This document shows positions 34,113 through 45,675 of a stretch of DNA of 64,000 nucleotides, one piece after another (position 1 is the first letter of the stretch; every line of letters starts with the position of its first letter). Made by a program: the position numbers and the translations under genes. Where the stretch lies: contig OY821517.1 of NCBI GenBank assembly GCA_963682025.1, positions 57,397,716-57,461,715 of the forward strand. The letters are read 5' to 3'. The notes under the pieces are model-generated. The model did no database searches. It was not told the origin of the DNA and saw nothing but the letters and a program-made list of their open reading frames with translations. The stretch is from Cordilura impudica (taxonomy: Eukaryota > Arthropoda > Insecta > Diptera > Scathophagidae).

Positions 34113-35137
34113 TAATGTACACTAAAAAAAAAATTTGCTGAAATTAAATGTCCTAAATTGATTTTGAATATGATATTTTGCGTTGATTTGAAAGCATATC
34201 AAACATGCTGCTTCAGCCTTAAAGTTATAAGTGAAAAAAATCACTTTCCCACTTCTCGTCTGAATGCATGCAGCTCTTTTTGTAAAGTAATAATTTGAAT
34301 TTTAAACTTAAAACTTGCACTGTTATTTCCAAGTGTTTTTTAATTCACAGCTGCAAACTATTTTTTAAACGGAACCATACGTTAAACAACAAAAAAATCT
34401 ACTGTGAATATCGTCAATGTGTACCAACAAAGCATAAGAAAGTGTTCTTGCTTTGCTTTTTGTTATACGCATGGATAAACAATAAAAAGCGAAAAAGACG
34501 ATAAATTGTTCGCGTATTTTGTATTGCGTGGTGCTGAGTGCTGTGTGTGTGTATTAGAATACACTGCCTATGCCTAAGTGCTTTTACAAAAACAAAAGTG
34601 CATTGAGTACATAGGACGAGGGCATATCTGTTTTAAACTGTTTTTACTCCGCTGCAGCGTACTTCGATATATTCATGATTGAATAAAAATATTGAATTTT
34701 ATTGACAAATTACCGATTATTTTTTTTGACAGAATGTATCGCACCTTATATACAAAAGAGTCACAACTCAAAATTTTCCAAAATTGACTTTTTTACATAA
34801 ATTAATTCACAGTACACATTTCTATCTACTGCAAAAATTTATTTCTCATAACTATCTTCTTTAACACGAAAAATGCTGTTATATCTGGGGCACAACTTGA
34901 GATAATGTCTCTAGTCAAATGAAAAAATTTCAGTCAGAGAGTCATAACTCAAAGTTATATATTATTTCAACAAATACAATATACATAAATAAAAAAAAAA
35001 TAGCAAAACTTTCCTCTAAATGGACATTTTTCATAATGAGATGAAAATTTGAAAATTTTGAGTTTTTTTTGTAGTTTTAGACATTTTTTATAAATTGCCT
35101 CCGATGGCTTTCCGAAGAATAGAAACGTATGCTAAAG
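34113..35137. other. 1 kb without recognisable gene
   Basis: AT-rich. 34520-34660 has higher GC and some GTGTGTGT, but no coding or RNA feature is recognisable. Confidence 0.45.
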
Positions 35138-35139
35138 TA

Positions 35140-35759
35140 CGAGGGCGCTCCCAGAATAATCTGACCTTACGTATAGATGGCGCCAGTAGTTTAATAAAAA
35201 CAAATTTTATTGAAAAGTGTGTATGTTTTAAGTATCAAGGCGTCACGTTGCAAACGGTCTCAGTGAACTTGTAAATATAGATACAATTGATCACCGTTAT
35301 ATAATTCAATAAAATCATTTGAAAGGTCTCAGTTCAACCAATATTAAAGTCGAGCTAAATTTTTCTCTGCGTGAGTCTGATCCTTTGATTACGAATATAA
35401 AATATTGACAGAATTTAAATGAGAATTTAAACGAGTTGTCATGGTGAACATCGTATTGATCTACTCATTGGGTGGCACGCCAGAAACGGCTGAGGGTGTG
35501 TGAGCTACTTGAAATGATAGGCATTTCAAAAGATTGTCTAATGTTAAAAGATTTGCCAACAATGAAGAGTTGAAGTCTGCGATTGATGGCTATTTTAAAG
35601 AGCTGGGCAATTCTTAATATAAACAGGGGATCGAAGCTATTGAATATCGCTCGAAAAATGTATCGAGCTGAAACGAGATTATGTTGAGAAATAAAGAACA
35701 TTTTCCGAAAATTTTTTGTGTTTTCTTTGTCAGGTCGGATTATTCTGGGACAGCCCTCG
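35140..35759 (+). mobile_element. Internally deleted mariner (DD34D type) element
   Basis: 620 bp flanked by TA on both sides. The inverted ends begin CGAGGGC and share CCCAGAATAATC.GACCT. The interior keeps only an N-terminal scrap near 35310-35400 and the end of the transposase (KRFANNEELKSAIDGYF, then KQGIEAIE). The catalytic core is gone. Same family as 56895-57909. Confidence 0.82.
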
Positions 35760-35761
35760 TA

Positions 35762-35886
35762 CATGACTTAAAAGATAAATGAACAATGAAACACATATGG
35801 GCAAATCCGAAAAAATGTATACCAAACGCGAAATTTGAAAGTTATCGAAACTGAGTATATATGTTAATGGAATAATAGGCTATATA
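35762..35886. other. Short spacer
   Basis: Between the mariner and the long-TIR transposon. Nothing recognised. Confidence 0.4.
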
Positions 35887-36350
35887 CACAGTACAACGCA
35901 TGATTTCGGGACTCAATTTTGATAATTTTATGTGAAAGTAGCCTAAAAAATAAGAACTTCTGTATCATTCGTTTGGTCATGTTACATCAACAAATAATTT
36001 TAATATTTTTTTGAAGTTAGTAAGTATCGTATAGGGGAATTTGTCACGTTTTAGGCTCTTTTGTTTGGCATAACTCGAGAACCACTACTCGGATTTCGCT
36101 GAAACAATTTTTGAGAAATCAAGAATTACAATTACTTTCATCTGTTTATATAACGTTTCGCTACATAAGCCACAGTTTCGCAGTTATAAATAAATGTATG
36201 AAGAAAAAAAAAATATTTTTTGCCTAAAATTTTTTTTTTTTTTTTTTTGTAAACTTTATTTTGCATGAAAAAACATTCCGATTCATATTACAGAAAATAT
36301 GTGATTTTTATATGTTATCTGTGCATGGAAACAAAATTTAGAACACAACT

Positions 36351-37462
36351 ATGAAGGAAACGTATGAAACATTGGGCGAAATTTTGGAGAAAATCTAATA
36401 CAATGTACACAAATGGAAGATTTGTTGTGATCTAAAGGTTGTCAACATAATACAAGGCATTATATTAAAGGGCGGTTTTCCAAAATACTTCTGCTTCCTT
36501 TGTAATTGGGATTAGCGATATGCAGAGAATCAATATCAATGTAAAGATTTGGAAGCAAGAACTCCCGAGCTGGAAAAACAATTAAAATTACGTAATGAAC
36601 CTTTGATAAAGGATCTAGCTGATATTTTGTTGCCATCGCTCCACATGAAATTAGGAATAGCTGGGAAATTCGTCGAAGTGGTAGTCAAAGATATTTATGA
36701 CGCCTATGACTATTTGAAATCCAGCTTTCCAAAACTCAGTGAAGCTAAAATTAGAAAAGGTACGTATCGTTGTCTGTATTTAAATATTATCATATCTAAA
36801 TTTGTTCCCTTCGATAAATTCGCATTACCAATAATTTTTTCGAAAATGTTTTTTTTCTTATATTTCAAACAGGTACTCTCAATGGACCGGATATACGAAA
36901 GTTAATGAAAAGCGAATCTTTCACAAATATGCTTTCGAACCATTATAACCACCTATGTGCATGGGATGCATTGAAACAAGTCATCGAAGGCGTTTTAGGA
37001 AAGAACCGTGTACAGCGAGATGACATACAGACACGAGTGGACAACTTGCTGATTTATTTTGAGAAAATCAATGCATCCATGACGTTAAAATTACATTTCA
37101 TGCATTTCCACCTTGATACATTTTTGGCACAATTACCTCAGGAATCGGACGAACAAGGAGAGAGGTTCCACCAGGTGACCATGCCAAAGGAAAAGCGATT
37201 CAAAGGCAAAAAATTGGATGCATTGCTTGCGGAGGTTTGTTGGTGGAGTTCTAAAATTATGCAGTTTGAAGATGAAAGCACCGAAGATGAAGATGACACT
37301 GAAATTGGTGGACACACTGAACAAAACATGCCCTTGAATATTATGTCTAACTCGGATGATGATGCAGACTCAGAACACGAATATGAACAACCTACGAAGA
37401 AACCAAGGTCATCAGAACCACAAGCGTCAACTTCAACGAGGATGGATAGTGACAATAATTGA
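36351..37462 (+). pseudogene. Transposase-like relic with a GT-AG intron
   Basis: Reads from ATG 36351: MKETYETLGEILEKI, stop TAA at 36396, YNVHKWKICCDLKVVNII, FPKYFCFLCNWD, stop TAG at 36513, RNEPLIKDLADILLPSLHMK and FPKLSEAKIRKG. The frame then meets GTACGT at 36760. A 113-bp intron to ...TTTCAAACAG (36872) restores TLNGPDIRKLMKSESF exactly. Exon 2 goes on with FLAQLPQESDEQGERFHQV and an acidic, Ser-rich tail to TAA at 37460-37462. The motif order (WKICGDLK, FLC.WDSR, LPPLHIKLG, SDEQGERFHQ) is that of a widespread, unnamed insect TE protein. The N-terminus is missing: coding begins at the inner edge of the left arm. Confidence 0.75.
36760..36872 (+). other. Spliceosomal intron in the transposase relic
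   Basis: Donor AAAAG^GTACGT, acceptor TTTCAAACAG^GTAC, pyrimidine/T-rich before the acceptor. Removing 113 bp joins a codon split after its first base (G^GT) and continues the conserved KIRKGTLNGPDIRKL reading. Without splicing the frame hits a family-foreign reading and a stop. Confidence 0.8.
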
Positions 37463-37952
37463 AAATGTTCTAAATTTTGTTTCCATGCACAGATAACATA
37501 TAAAAATCACATATTTTCTGTGTAAGAATAGCTGTAATATGAATCGGAATGTTTTTTTCATGCAAAATAAAGTTTACAAAAAAAAAAAAAAAAAAAAAAT
37601 TTTAGGCAAAAAATATTTTTTTTTTCTTCATACATTTATTTATAACTGCGAAACTGTTGCTTATGTAGCGAAACGTTATATAAACAGTTGAAAGTAATTG
37701 TAATTCTTGATTTTTCAAAAATTGTTTCAGCGAAATCCGAGTAGTGGTTCTCGAGTTATGCCAAACAAAAGAGCCTAAAACGTGACAAATTCCCCTATAC
37801 GATACTTACTAACTTCAAAAAAATATTAAAATTATTTGTTGATGTAACATGACCAAACGAATGATACAGAAGTTCTTATTTTTTAGGCTACTTTCACATA
37901 AAATTATCAAAATTGAGTCCCGAATCAATAAGCTTAAAAATGTTGTACTGTG

Positions 37953-38212
37953 ATATTCCACCTTCAAAATAAATGAAGGATCATGTGTTCTGGTGATCCA
38001 TTCGAAAACGGCAGGGCTATATCTACACCAACCTCGCATTTTCATTTATTCTTCTAAGAGAAGAGGTTTTTTAGGTAGTCACACAAATCGAACCGCAACC
38101 ACTTATAAATTTCGTTCTGTAAGAAACTTAAAATATATTCAATTCCATACAATTAAATGTAGAAAAAGCCTTCGAAAGATATTCAAAAGATAAAAATAAT
38201 GTTAAGCAAAGA
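37953..38212. other. Short spacer
   Basis: Between two transposons. No gene recognised. Confidence 0.4.
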
Positions 38213-38967
38213 TGGGCACACAGTGTGTAACGTACGTCACAAAAAAAAGGTTTTTTTTAATTTCACGGTTTGAATTTATTTTTTTTTTTTCAATCTAACT
38301 GGCTTTGTAAAGAGTACTAATGGTGAACTTTGAAAACAAAAACAAAAATATGCGTACTTATATAAAAGGTTAATTGAAAATATATATACAAAGTGTGTAA
38401 CGTACGTCACAATATGAAAATACTCTTAAATGATATTTATTGAAAAAAAAAAAAAAAAAAAAACGAATTCGAAAGGTTAAAAAGTGTATGTGAAATGGGG
38501 AGGTGGGGCACATGACTAAGAGTGTCAGCCAATCTCCTTTCCAAGCTTCCCGTCTTTTTCTTCAAGCAAAAGCAAAAGGAAATATTTTTTAAATATTTTG
38601 GTCTATATAAATCTTATAATTACATAGCATGCAGCTTTGCATTTTTAAAGTAACCAATTACCTAAAATTGTAGTCAAAATGGCAACGCTGAAGGAATCGC
38701 GGGCGGAAGTAAGCGGGTTTCCGGTCTCTTCTTCGCCGAGTCGTTGATGCAGTAGATGTATAAATTTTGAATCGTAGAAAATTTTTGTAATCTTGGTTAA
38801 TGTTTTTAAAAATTTAATTTTTAATAAAATTTCAATAACAATTCTTGCACATTGCATTTACAGTTTGATAGCTGCGAACTGAAATTTAAGCTGAAGCTTT
38901 CCGAAACCCAAAGGGATTTTTGCGCTTGCATCGTTACATTTATTTTTATTGTTTCACAATCAATAAT

Positions 38968-41900
38968 ATGATTTCAACTGCAGAAAGGTCTAGAAAATAT
39001 CGTGAAAATTTAAAAAATGATGAGCAAAGACTGATTTTGCATAAAAATAAGGAGGCTGAACGTGTACGAGCTTATCGAAAAAAAGTTCGTGAAAGTTTTA
39101 AAATCAACCCATCACTTGCTGAAACAAATAAACTTTCAAGTAAACAACGAGTTGCAAATTTTAGAGAAAGAGAGAAAATAAAAGCAACAACAAAATTATC
39201 TGTTAATGGCTCTTATAAGTGCGGGCAGACTTGGATAAAAAGTGTGCCGTTCTCGATGCGCTCTTTAAACAATATAAGGTCAAAGAAACGAATAACAAGG
39301 TTCCCGATAAAATATTTGATGATGATTTCAGTGTAATCGGAAAATTTTATATTCGCGACGATATATCGGTGCAATCTGCTGGCAGGAAGTCCACGATATT
39401 AGCTGGAGCTGATAGCCTGCCTGTTTCAAAGCGGTTTATGATAGTCACAGTGGATGACGATTATCAAGTTTTTAGCGCTGAATACCCGGATAAAAAGATT
39501 TCTCGAAATAAATTCTATGAAAATCGACCAAGAGCTGTAGAGTTAGTTGGAAGGCTACCACATAATATGTGTGTGTGCCAATATCACGCTAACATGGCTA
39601 TCTTGTTAGAGAGCGTTAATAAAGCCATTTCTCTATTTCCGTCAAATTTTGTTGAACTTTTAAACAAAACATGCTGCAATGTTGAAAATGAAATGTGTAT
39701 GTCAAATGACTGCAATAAGTGCGTAAAAGACATACAGGATGCGCTAGTTCCATTGCTGTATATTAATCGGTTAGATCAAATTGTTAAATGGAAAAATTGG
39801 AGAACGATTAACAATCGGATGATGTTAAGCAGCACAAACGCGCCACTGCAAGATTTATTATTTGAGCTGAACTGTCAACTGCCGGCTTTTAAACTGCATA
39901 CTTTTATAAAACGTTCGCAGCAAAATTACTTTGAGGATTCAAAAAATCAAATTCTAACAAATGACTTAATTTTGCAAGTGGATTTGGCTTAAAATTATAA
40001 AACTATGTCCCAGAATGAGGTTCAATCAGCTCATTTTAGTTATTCACAAATAACTTTGTTTACTTGCGTAGCATGGTTCGGTAACTGCACCAAGTCATTC
40101 TGTATTGTAAGTGATGAACTTTGTCATGATAAGAAATCTGTTTATTGTTTTCTTAAAATAATATTGCGCAAAATTAAAAAGGTTTATTTTATGCAGAGAA
40201 TAAAGGTCTTTTCCGACGGCTGTGGAAGTCAATTTAAGAATAAATACATTCTTAAGGCACGGTCACATTAGGCAAATATTTGACGAAAAACTTGTTTTCT
40301 CGTATTTGCCAAAAATTTTGTGGAACAAATACAGAGTTGATTTTGTGGTCACATTAGGCACATTTATTTGCCTCTTTTTGTTTGATCAAACAGCTACCAA
40401 ATAGTGGCAAATAAAAACAAGGAAAACATATTTGCCGTGCGGTCACACTTGAACAAATATTTGACTAAAAAAAATTGTTTGATCAGACAGTCAAAAATTA
40501 AAAATATATTTGATCAAAAATTTCCAAATGTGGCACGAGGAGGAAAGTATTCTTCTTTTGTGCTGTGGAGCGCATCGGTGATAATTTCGGAAGTTTTCTG
40601 TTATATTATATTTAAATATTATTTTTAACTATAATAATTTTTTTCTTTGTTCACAAAATAAACAGCTGTTTATTTTAAGTTATGTAACAATGTGGCAAAT
40701 TCTGTGTTTTTAAAATGATAAATACGGTAAAGAAAAAAAATTTGGCTTAAGTGGAGTTTAGGAGCAATGCCTCGATCGGTTTCATATTTACACCACTTAT
40801 AAAACACTTTATTGCGGTTCTAGGAAAATATTTTTTTTTGCGGCGATCGAGCCTATTTTCCGAGTTATGGACTTCCAAACTTTTGCCATTGACTTGTATA
40901 TAATTTTGTTATTTTGTATCGGATTTCAGCACAATATATATATTTTAAAAACTTACTTGAGTGTCTTTTACTCGATATTTTTAAATTTGAAATCCATTAA
41001 CCCATTATGAACCTATTTAAAATTTTATATTTTTGTAATAGAGCTTTTTCTTAAATATGGAATTGTCTCGTAAGTAGACATATATCATGAATAAACTGAA
41101 TAAAAACTAGGTCCACTAGCTTTATTTCTATGTATAATTTGACCTCTTAACCCTTTCAGGACAGGATGTATATAGTCATTTGTAAGTTAGTACAATAGAA
41201 AATCAAGTATCTTATTTTTTAGGAAAATTAACCCATTAATAACCATATTTGAAATTATCCCATTATTTATTATATTATAGAAATAGAAATAACATAATAT
41301 TTAAAAAAAAAAAACCTTAAAATTGAAGGTAAAATTTCTAATATACGATCATTAAGTGGTTAAGAGGTCAAAATATACTTTGAAGTGAAGCTAATGGATC
41401 CAGCTTACATTCAGTTGTAAATACCAACATTATATACATAGGTCATTTTATGAGATAATGCCACGTTTTCCCATAATAACTTTAAAAAATCCGAATAGGT
41501 TCATAACGGGTTAATTTTTTTGTGATAGTTTCATTTAAAGCCAATTTTTAATGAATATTAATAAGTTGCACAACAAATGCTTTTGAAAACAAAAAGCTTT
41601 TTTTTTAATAAATAACTGAATTAAATCTTAAAAGTTGATATCACTGCTGAAACATCTGTTGTTTGCCACTGTTTGCTCTTACAAATGTTTTGTAAGGTCA
41701 AATAATTATTTGCCGAAAATAGAGGAAAACCGTTGGTCGTGAGTGGTCACATTAGGCAAATATTTGTTTGCAGGCAAATAATTTTGTTTGCCTAAAATCA
41801 GCTGCTTTGTTGTTTGACGGCAAATAATATTTTGTGGTCAGACTGAGGCAAACAAATATTTGGCGTTTTTTGTCAAATATTTGCCTAATGTGACCGTACC

Positions 41901-42275
41901 TTTAGGAGCATTCCAAAATTCGTAAAGGAATTTGATGTGAAATATTTTAAGTGGAATTTTTTCGCTACATCCCACGGTAAAGGCGCTGTGGACGGAGTAG
42001 GAGCTGTTGTAAAGCGGAAAGTTTGGCAACTAGTACGATCACAACAGCTTATTTTAAATAATGCTCGGGAATTTCACAAGCTAGCAAAAGCCAATATAAA
42101 TGGGATTTCGATGATATATGCTTCAAAAAATTATATTAAAAGCACAACACTGGAAATCTCCCAAAACTGGTTGCATGAAAGAAATATTCCAAAAATTAAA
42201 TCGTATCATCATTTTGTTGCGCATTATAACGATTCCAAAATCGATGTTGCCGTACAGCATGGTCTAACAAAATAA
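38968..42275 (+). pseudogene. Unclassified transposase relic, possibly DDD (Sola-like)
   Basis: First ATG 38968. The N-terminus is rich in basic residues (AERSRKYRENLK, AERVRAYRKKVRES), followed by a frameshift near 39228. The main block (to 39989) has SVIGKFYIRDDIS, VCQYHANMAILLES and ALVPLLYINRLDQIVKWKNW, ending LQVDLA then a TAA that replaces the glutamate codon of the conserved DFAENY motif. After the stop come QNEVQSAHFSYSQITLFTCV, DELCHDKKSVYCFLK and FSDGCGSQFKNKYIL. The TIR element sits here. Coding resumes at 41904 with RSIPKFVKEFDVKYF, FFATSHGKGAVDGVGAVVKR and a tail to 42275. Three acidic motif positions (D in VDLA, D in SDG, D in VDGVG) suggest an RNase-H fold. One stop, one or two frameshifts and one insertion inactivate it. 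Confidence 0.68.
40256..41900. mobile_element. TIR element with subterminal GGTCACATTAGGC repeats
   Basis: Inverted ends of about 29 bp beginning GGCACGGTCACATTAGGC (right end GGTACGG...). The possible TSD is TTAA / TTTA. Extra copies of GGTCACATTAGGCAAATATT lie inward at 40349, 40441 and 41751, with a variant at 41837. The interior is AT-rich and has no transposase. It interrupts the host transposase reading frame. Confidence 0.75.
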
Positions 42276-42765
42276 AAATTGATTGAAATGCTTAAAAGTA
42301 TTTATATAAAGGAAAATTGTTGTTTTATTTACATATATCAGATCGCCAGAAAAAATGTAACGTACGCCACGTAACGAACGTCACACACAAATTTTAAATT
42401 TTTAAATAAACCTTAAAACTTATAATCCCTTTCAAAGCTATTTTAGTACACTTGAATATTTCTCTTTCTTTTTCGTTTTGGGAGTTTTCATCGTTACTAT
42501 GCAAAATTCGCTAAAAATTATCGAAATGTATGTTGATTGTAAGCCGACTTCCGTTTTTTGTAGCGTACGTCACAGCACTTTCGGCACGAATATTTTGTTT
42601 CCTCAAAATCATTGAATTACAAATTAAATGGCTTTTGAAATTACTCCCATAGACCTATTTGAACTGAAGTTTGTAAGCAAATATCTCATTCAGAATTCAA
42701 ACGGTATTGATATTAACTAAATTATAAGCGCACAAACGTAACGTACGTCACGCAGGATTTGCCCA

Positions 42766-45660
42766 TATATTTAATGTTGATGAGTTTGAGTGAATTATAA
42801 AATAGTTGTCGTACTTCAAGGTCAGAACTAGTGAATGAACCAACGCACATTCCGTGCATTGAAGGGCAAAGACAGAATACTCTCGACCTTTTTCTAACTT
42901 CACACCATGACAAGTATGAAGTGAAAATACTTGCACTGTGACGGTGATCTGTTTTGCTCTGCACTGTAGCAAAAGAATTTCTGTTACAAGCAGAATAAGA
43001 AAGAAAAAAAAAAATAATAACCTTGATCTTGAAATTATTTTCAATTTCAAGTATGTACATATAAACAACACCTTATATGGTAATATGTTGATGGCATTTT
43101 TTTTGGCAAACTGATTTATGGCGTTTTTTTTTTCTCTTCATTGTGTTGTATGAAATCATGAACACTTTCATATGCAATCATGCTGGTCAAACCACGTATT
43201 TTCTTGTATTGATCTCGCTTGCTCTCATAGTCATATATGAGTAGGAGTGTTATAAATACTAGAGAATATTATGAATGCATATGAATGTTCTCAATGAATT
43301 GGTGGTGATTTTGTTTTTTTTAATAAACAGGTTTTTATCTGGACATAAATGAATGAAGATGAGAAGGTTTATTGTAGTAAAGTTAAATTTAAATCGAGGA
43401 GTTGAAGTTTTGTTTTTGAACGTAAAGGTTGAGGAAAAACCCTCTTAAAATTAAATTTAAAATGTAGTGATAAAGTAAAGGTTGAGGAAAAACCTCTAAA
43501 AAAAAAAAATTAATTAAGTTTAAAAAAAAAAAAAGATTTTAAGTTTAAAGAAAAAAAAAAATTAAATTAATATTTAAGAAAATTAAAAATTACAAAAATT
43601 AAAATTTATGAACGGAGTTGAAATTTGATAGTTGCAATGAAAGGTTGAGGAAAAACCTCCGAAAAATTAAAATTAATGTAGTGTTTAAGAATTAAAGAAA
43701 TAAAGAAAGAAAGTTTAAAGAAATTTAAAATTAAAATTAGTGACATTGGGAGTTGAATTTTGAGTCGTGAAGAATAAGGTTGAGGAAAAACCTTTTAAGA
43801 ATATAAAATGTAGTTTTAAGAAAAAAAAAGAAGGTTGAGGAAAAACCTCTTAAAATTAAAATGTAGATTAAGTGAATTAAAAAGTAGTGTAAAAGTTTAG
43901 AAATAAAAACAAATAAAAATTAAATAAACTTTAAGAAAAAAAAAAACTAGATTTTAATGACGTGAATAAATAAAAAATTTTTGTGTTAATTAATAAAATT
44001 TCTGTTTGTGCTAAAGAAAGCGTTCTGAGCAAAAAAATTTTAAGTTAGTTAAAAAAAAAAAAAAGACAATAATATTAAGAAAAGAACAGAATGTTTAAAA
44101 AGAAAAAAAATTATTAATGTTTAAGAACTAAAGAAATTGTCGAAGAACCTTTTTAAAGAAACTAAAAATCAAATTATATTTAAGAACTTAAAGACTGTTA
44201 AGAAAAGAAAAGAAGGTTTAAAAAAAATAAATAATTGAAAAATAATATAAAAATATAAAACAACACAAGTTGATTAAACAAAATTAAGGATTTAAATTAA
44301 AGTTTACCTCATAAACCAATCAAGCCTATATAACAAATAAATAGCTCCATATAAATATTTTGTATTGAAATCAACTACAATATCATCATTAATACAGCTA
44401 TGGCCGATTTTTTTCAATGGCATATTGCGAGACACAACCACGGCGTCTGGCGGCAGCAGCTTCATCCTCAACAACTACAACCATATGGCGGTAATTAAAA
44501 GAAACTAATTAAAATGTTTTCTTAAATCTAAATTAAATAAAAAAATTTCCTAAGATTTGTCTAACTATATATTAAAATTATTTTTTTTAAAGATTTTTCT
44601 AATTATAAATCAAATTTTTTTCTAAATATAAATTTAAACTAAAATTTTTCTACGTTAATAAAATTTACTAAATATAAATTTTAACTAAAAACTTTCTAAA
44701 TTAATAGCTTTGTTATATGTAAAATTAAATTAAAAAATCTTCCTAACTGAAAATAAAATTGAGCTAAGTTTAAAAATTATAATAAGAAATATAATTTAGC
44801 TAAAATTAAAATTTTGCTGTAAAGAACATTTTTCTAAATTTAAATTCAAAACTAAATTAAAATCACCAAACTAATAATTTTTATATATTTAGAATTACTG
44901 TAAAATTTAAAATTAACCTAAACTTAAAATTATACTAAATTTAAGAATATTTACAAAACGGTACCATATTTAAAAAAAAAAAAAAAAACAAATATTTTTT
45001 TTTTTTGGTTAAAGGTAAAATTAAAACTAAATACAATTTAAAATATTATTATTATTCTGTAGTGCTAAAATTCAAATTGAGCTAAAATTAAAATATTATT
45101 AAAAGCAAAATTTTTCTAAATTAAATTGCGCTAAATATAAATTGTGCAAAAAAAGTGCAAAATTCCAATTGATAAAGTTAAAATTTTGTTAAAATTAAAA
45201 TTTTCCTAAAACTTAAAAATTTTCCTAAATTTAAAAATTTCCCTAAATTTAAAATTTTCCTAAAACAGAATTTTGCTAAAATTTAAAAATTTTCCTAAAA
45301 TTAAAATTTCCCTAAAAATTAAATTTTGTTAAATATAATTTAAATTTTGAACACCTTAAAATGAAGGGTAAATAAAAATAAACGTTTTTGTTAAACCAAT
45401 GTAGAAAACCAAAACCAAACCAACTCTTATCATTGCTGTGGGTTACCACCAAGTAAGATGGAGTCGAGGTAACATGGTAGGGAGGGCAAAAGGGGCTGAA
45501 CACCTTGTCCCCAATCCCAAGGTAAGTATGGCCATCCGTCCCATTTAGCGTCCGTGTTTTTGACAGTTGTGTTTTTTTAATCGCACGTGAAAATCTGGCG
45601 AGCTAGGCCCCTACGCCAGCACGTGCGACCAGCAAAGGCTCAGGGAAACGGAAGCGGATC
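42766..45660. other. Purine-rich then AT-rich non-coding region
   Basis: 42769-43075 has overlapping minus-strand frames with no recognisable family. 43380-44300 is A/G-rich on the plus strand. 44500-45340 is made of decayed TAAAATTTTC/CTAAATTAAA iterations. At 44401 a short frame begins MADFFQWHIARHNHG, then RQQLHPQQLQPYGG, and stops after 33 codons. It could be the start of a LINE ORF1, but it is unsupported. Confidence 0.45.
43425..43855 (+). repeat. Five dispersed AGGTTGAGGAAAAACCT hairpins
   Basis: The 17-bp motif occurs near 43426, 43474, 43644, 43776 and 43831 at irregular spacing (46-170 bp). Each can pair AGGTT with AACCT over a 6-7 base loop. Four of five retain the core GGTTGAGGAAAAACC unchanged within otherwise decayed A-rich DNA. 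Confidence 0.75.
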
Positions 45661-45675
45661 TTCCACCAACGCCGC

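Larger units (their letters stand above)
35887..37952 (+). mobile_element. Long-TIR DNA transposon with intron-bearing transposase relic
   Basis: Inverted arms of about 450 bp: 35887-36345 and 37470-37952, both starting CACAGTACAAC, with GGGACTCAATTTTGATAATT, ACATGACCAAACGAATGATA (in inverted form on the left), GTGACAAATTCCCC and ACAGATAACATATAAAAATC. One small indel lies near the tips. The possible 3-bp TSD is ATA. The CAC...GTG tips recall CACTA-like or Transib-like superfamilies, but this is only an inference. The single coding region between the arms is described separately. Confidence 0.75.
38213..42765 (+). mobile_element. 4.5-kb DNA transposon, unclassified
   Basis: The tips TGGGCA (38213) and TGCCCA (42760-42765) form a short inverted repeat. 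The site GTAACGTACGTCAC or a one- or two-base variant occurs at 38227, 38397, 42357, 42371, 42560 and 42738, clustered at the two ends and absent elsewhere in the window, as expected for transposase binding sites. Between them lies one transposase gene broken by a 1645-bp TIR element. TSD unclear (AGAT/ATAT at best). It belongs with the 15133-17508 element by transposase motifs. Confidence 0.68.

Noticed and set aside
37138..37455. 105-codon minus-strand frame, serine-rich
   Set aside because: Antisense shadow of the acidic tail of the spliced transposase relic.
40222..40628. Two plus-strand frames of 60 and 74 codons
   Set aside because: They begin in the host transposase and run into the subterminal repeats of the inserted TIR element; no conserved motif.
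42722..43071. Two overlapping minus-strand frames of 107-112 codons
   Set aside because: They overlap each other in different frames, contain poly-F low complexity, lack any recognised motif, and partly cover the end of the 38-kb transposon.
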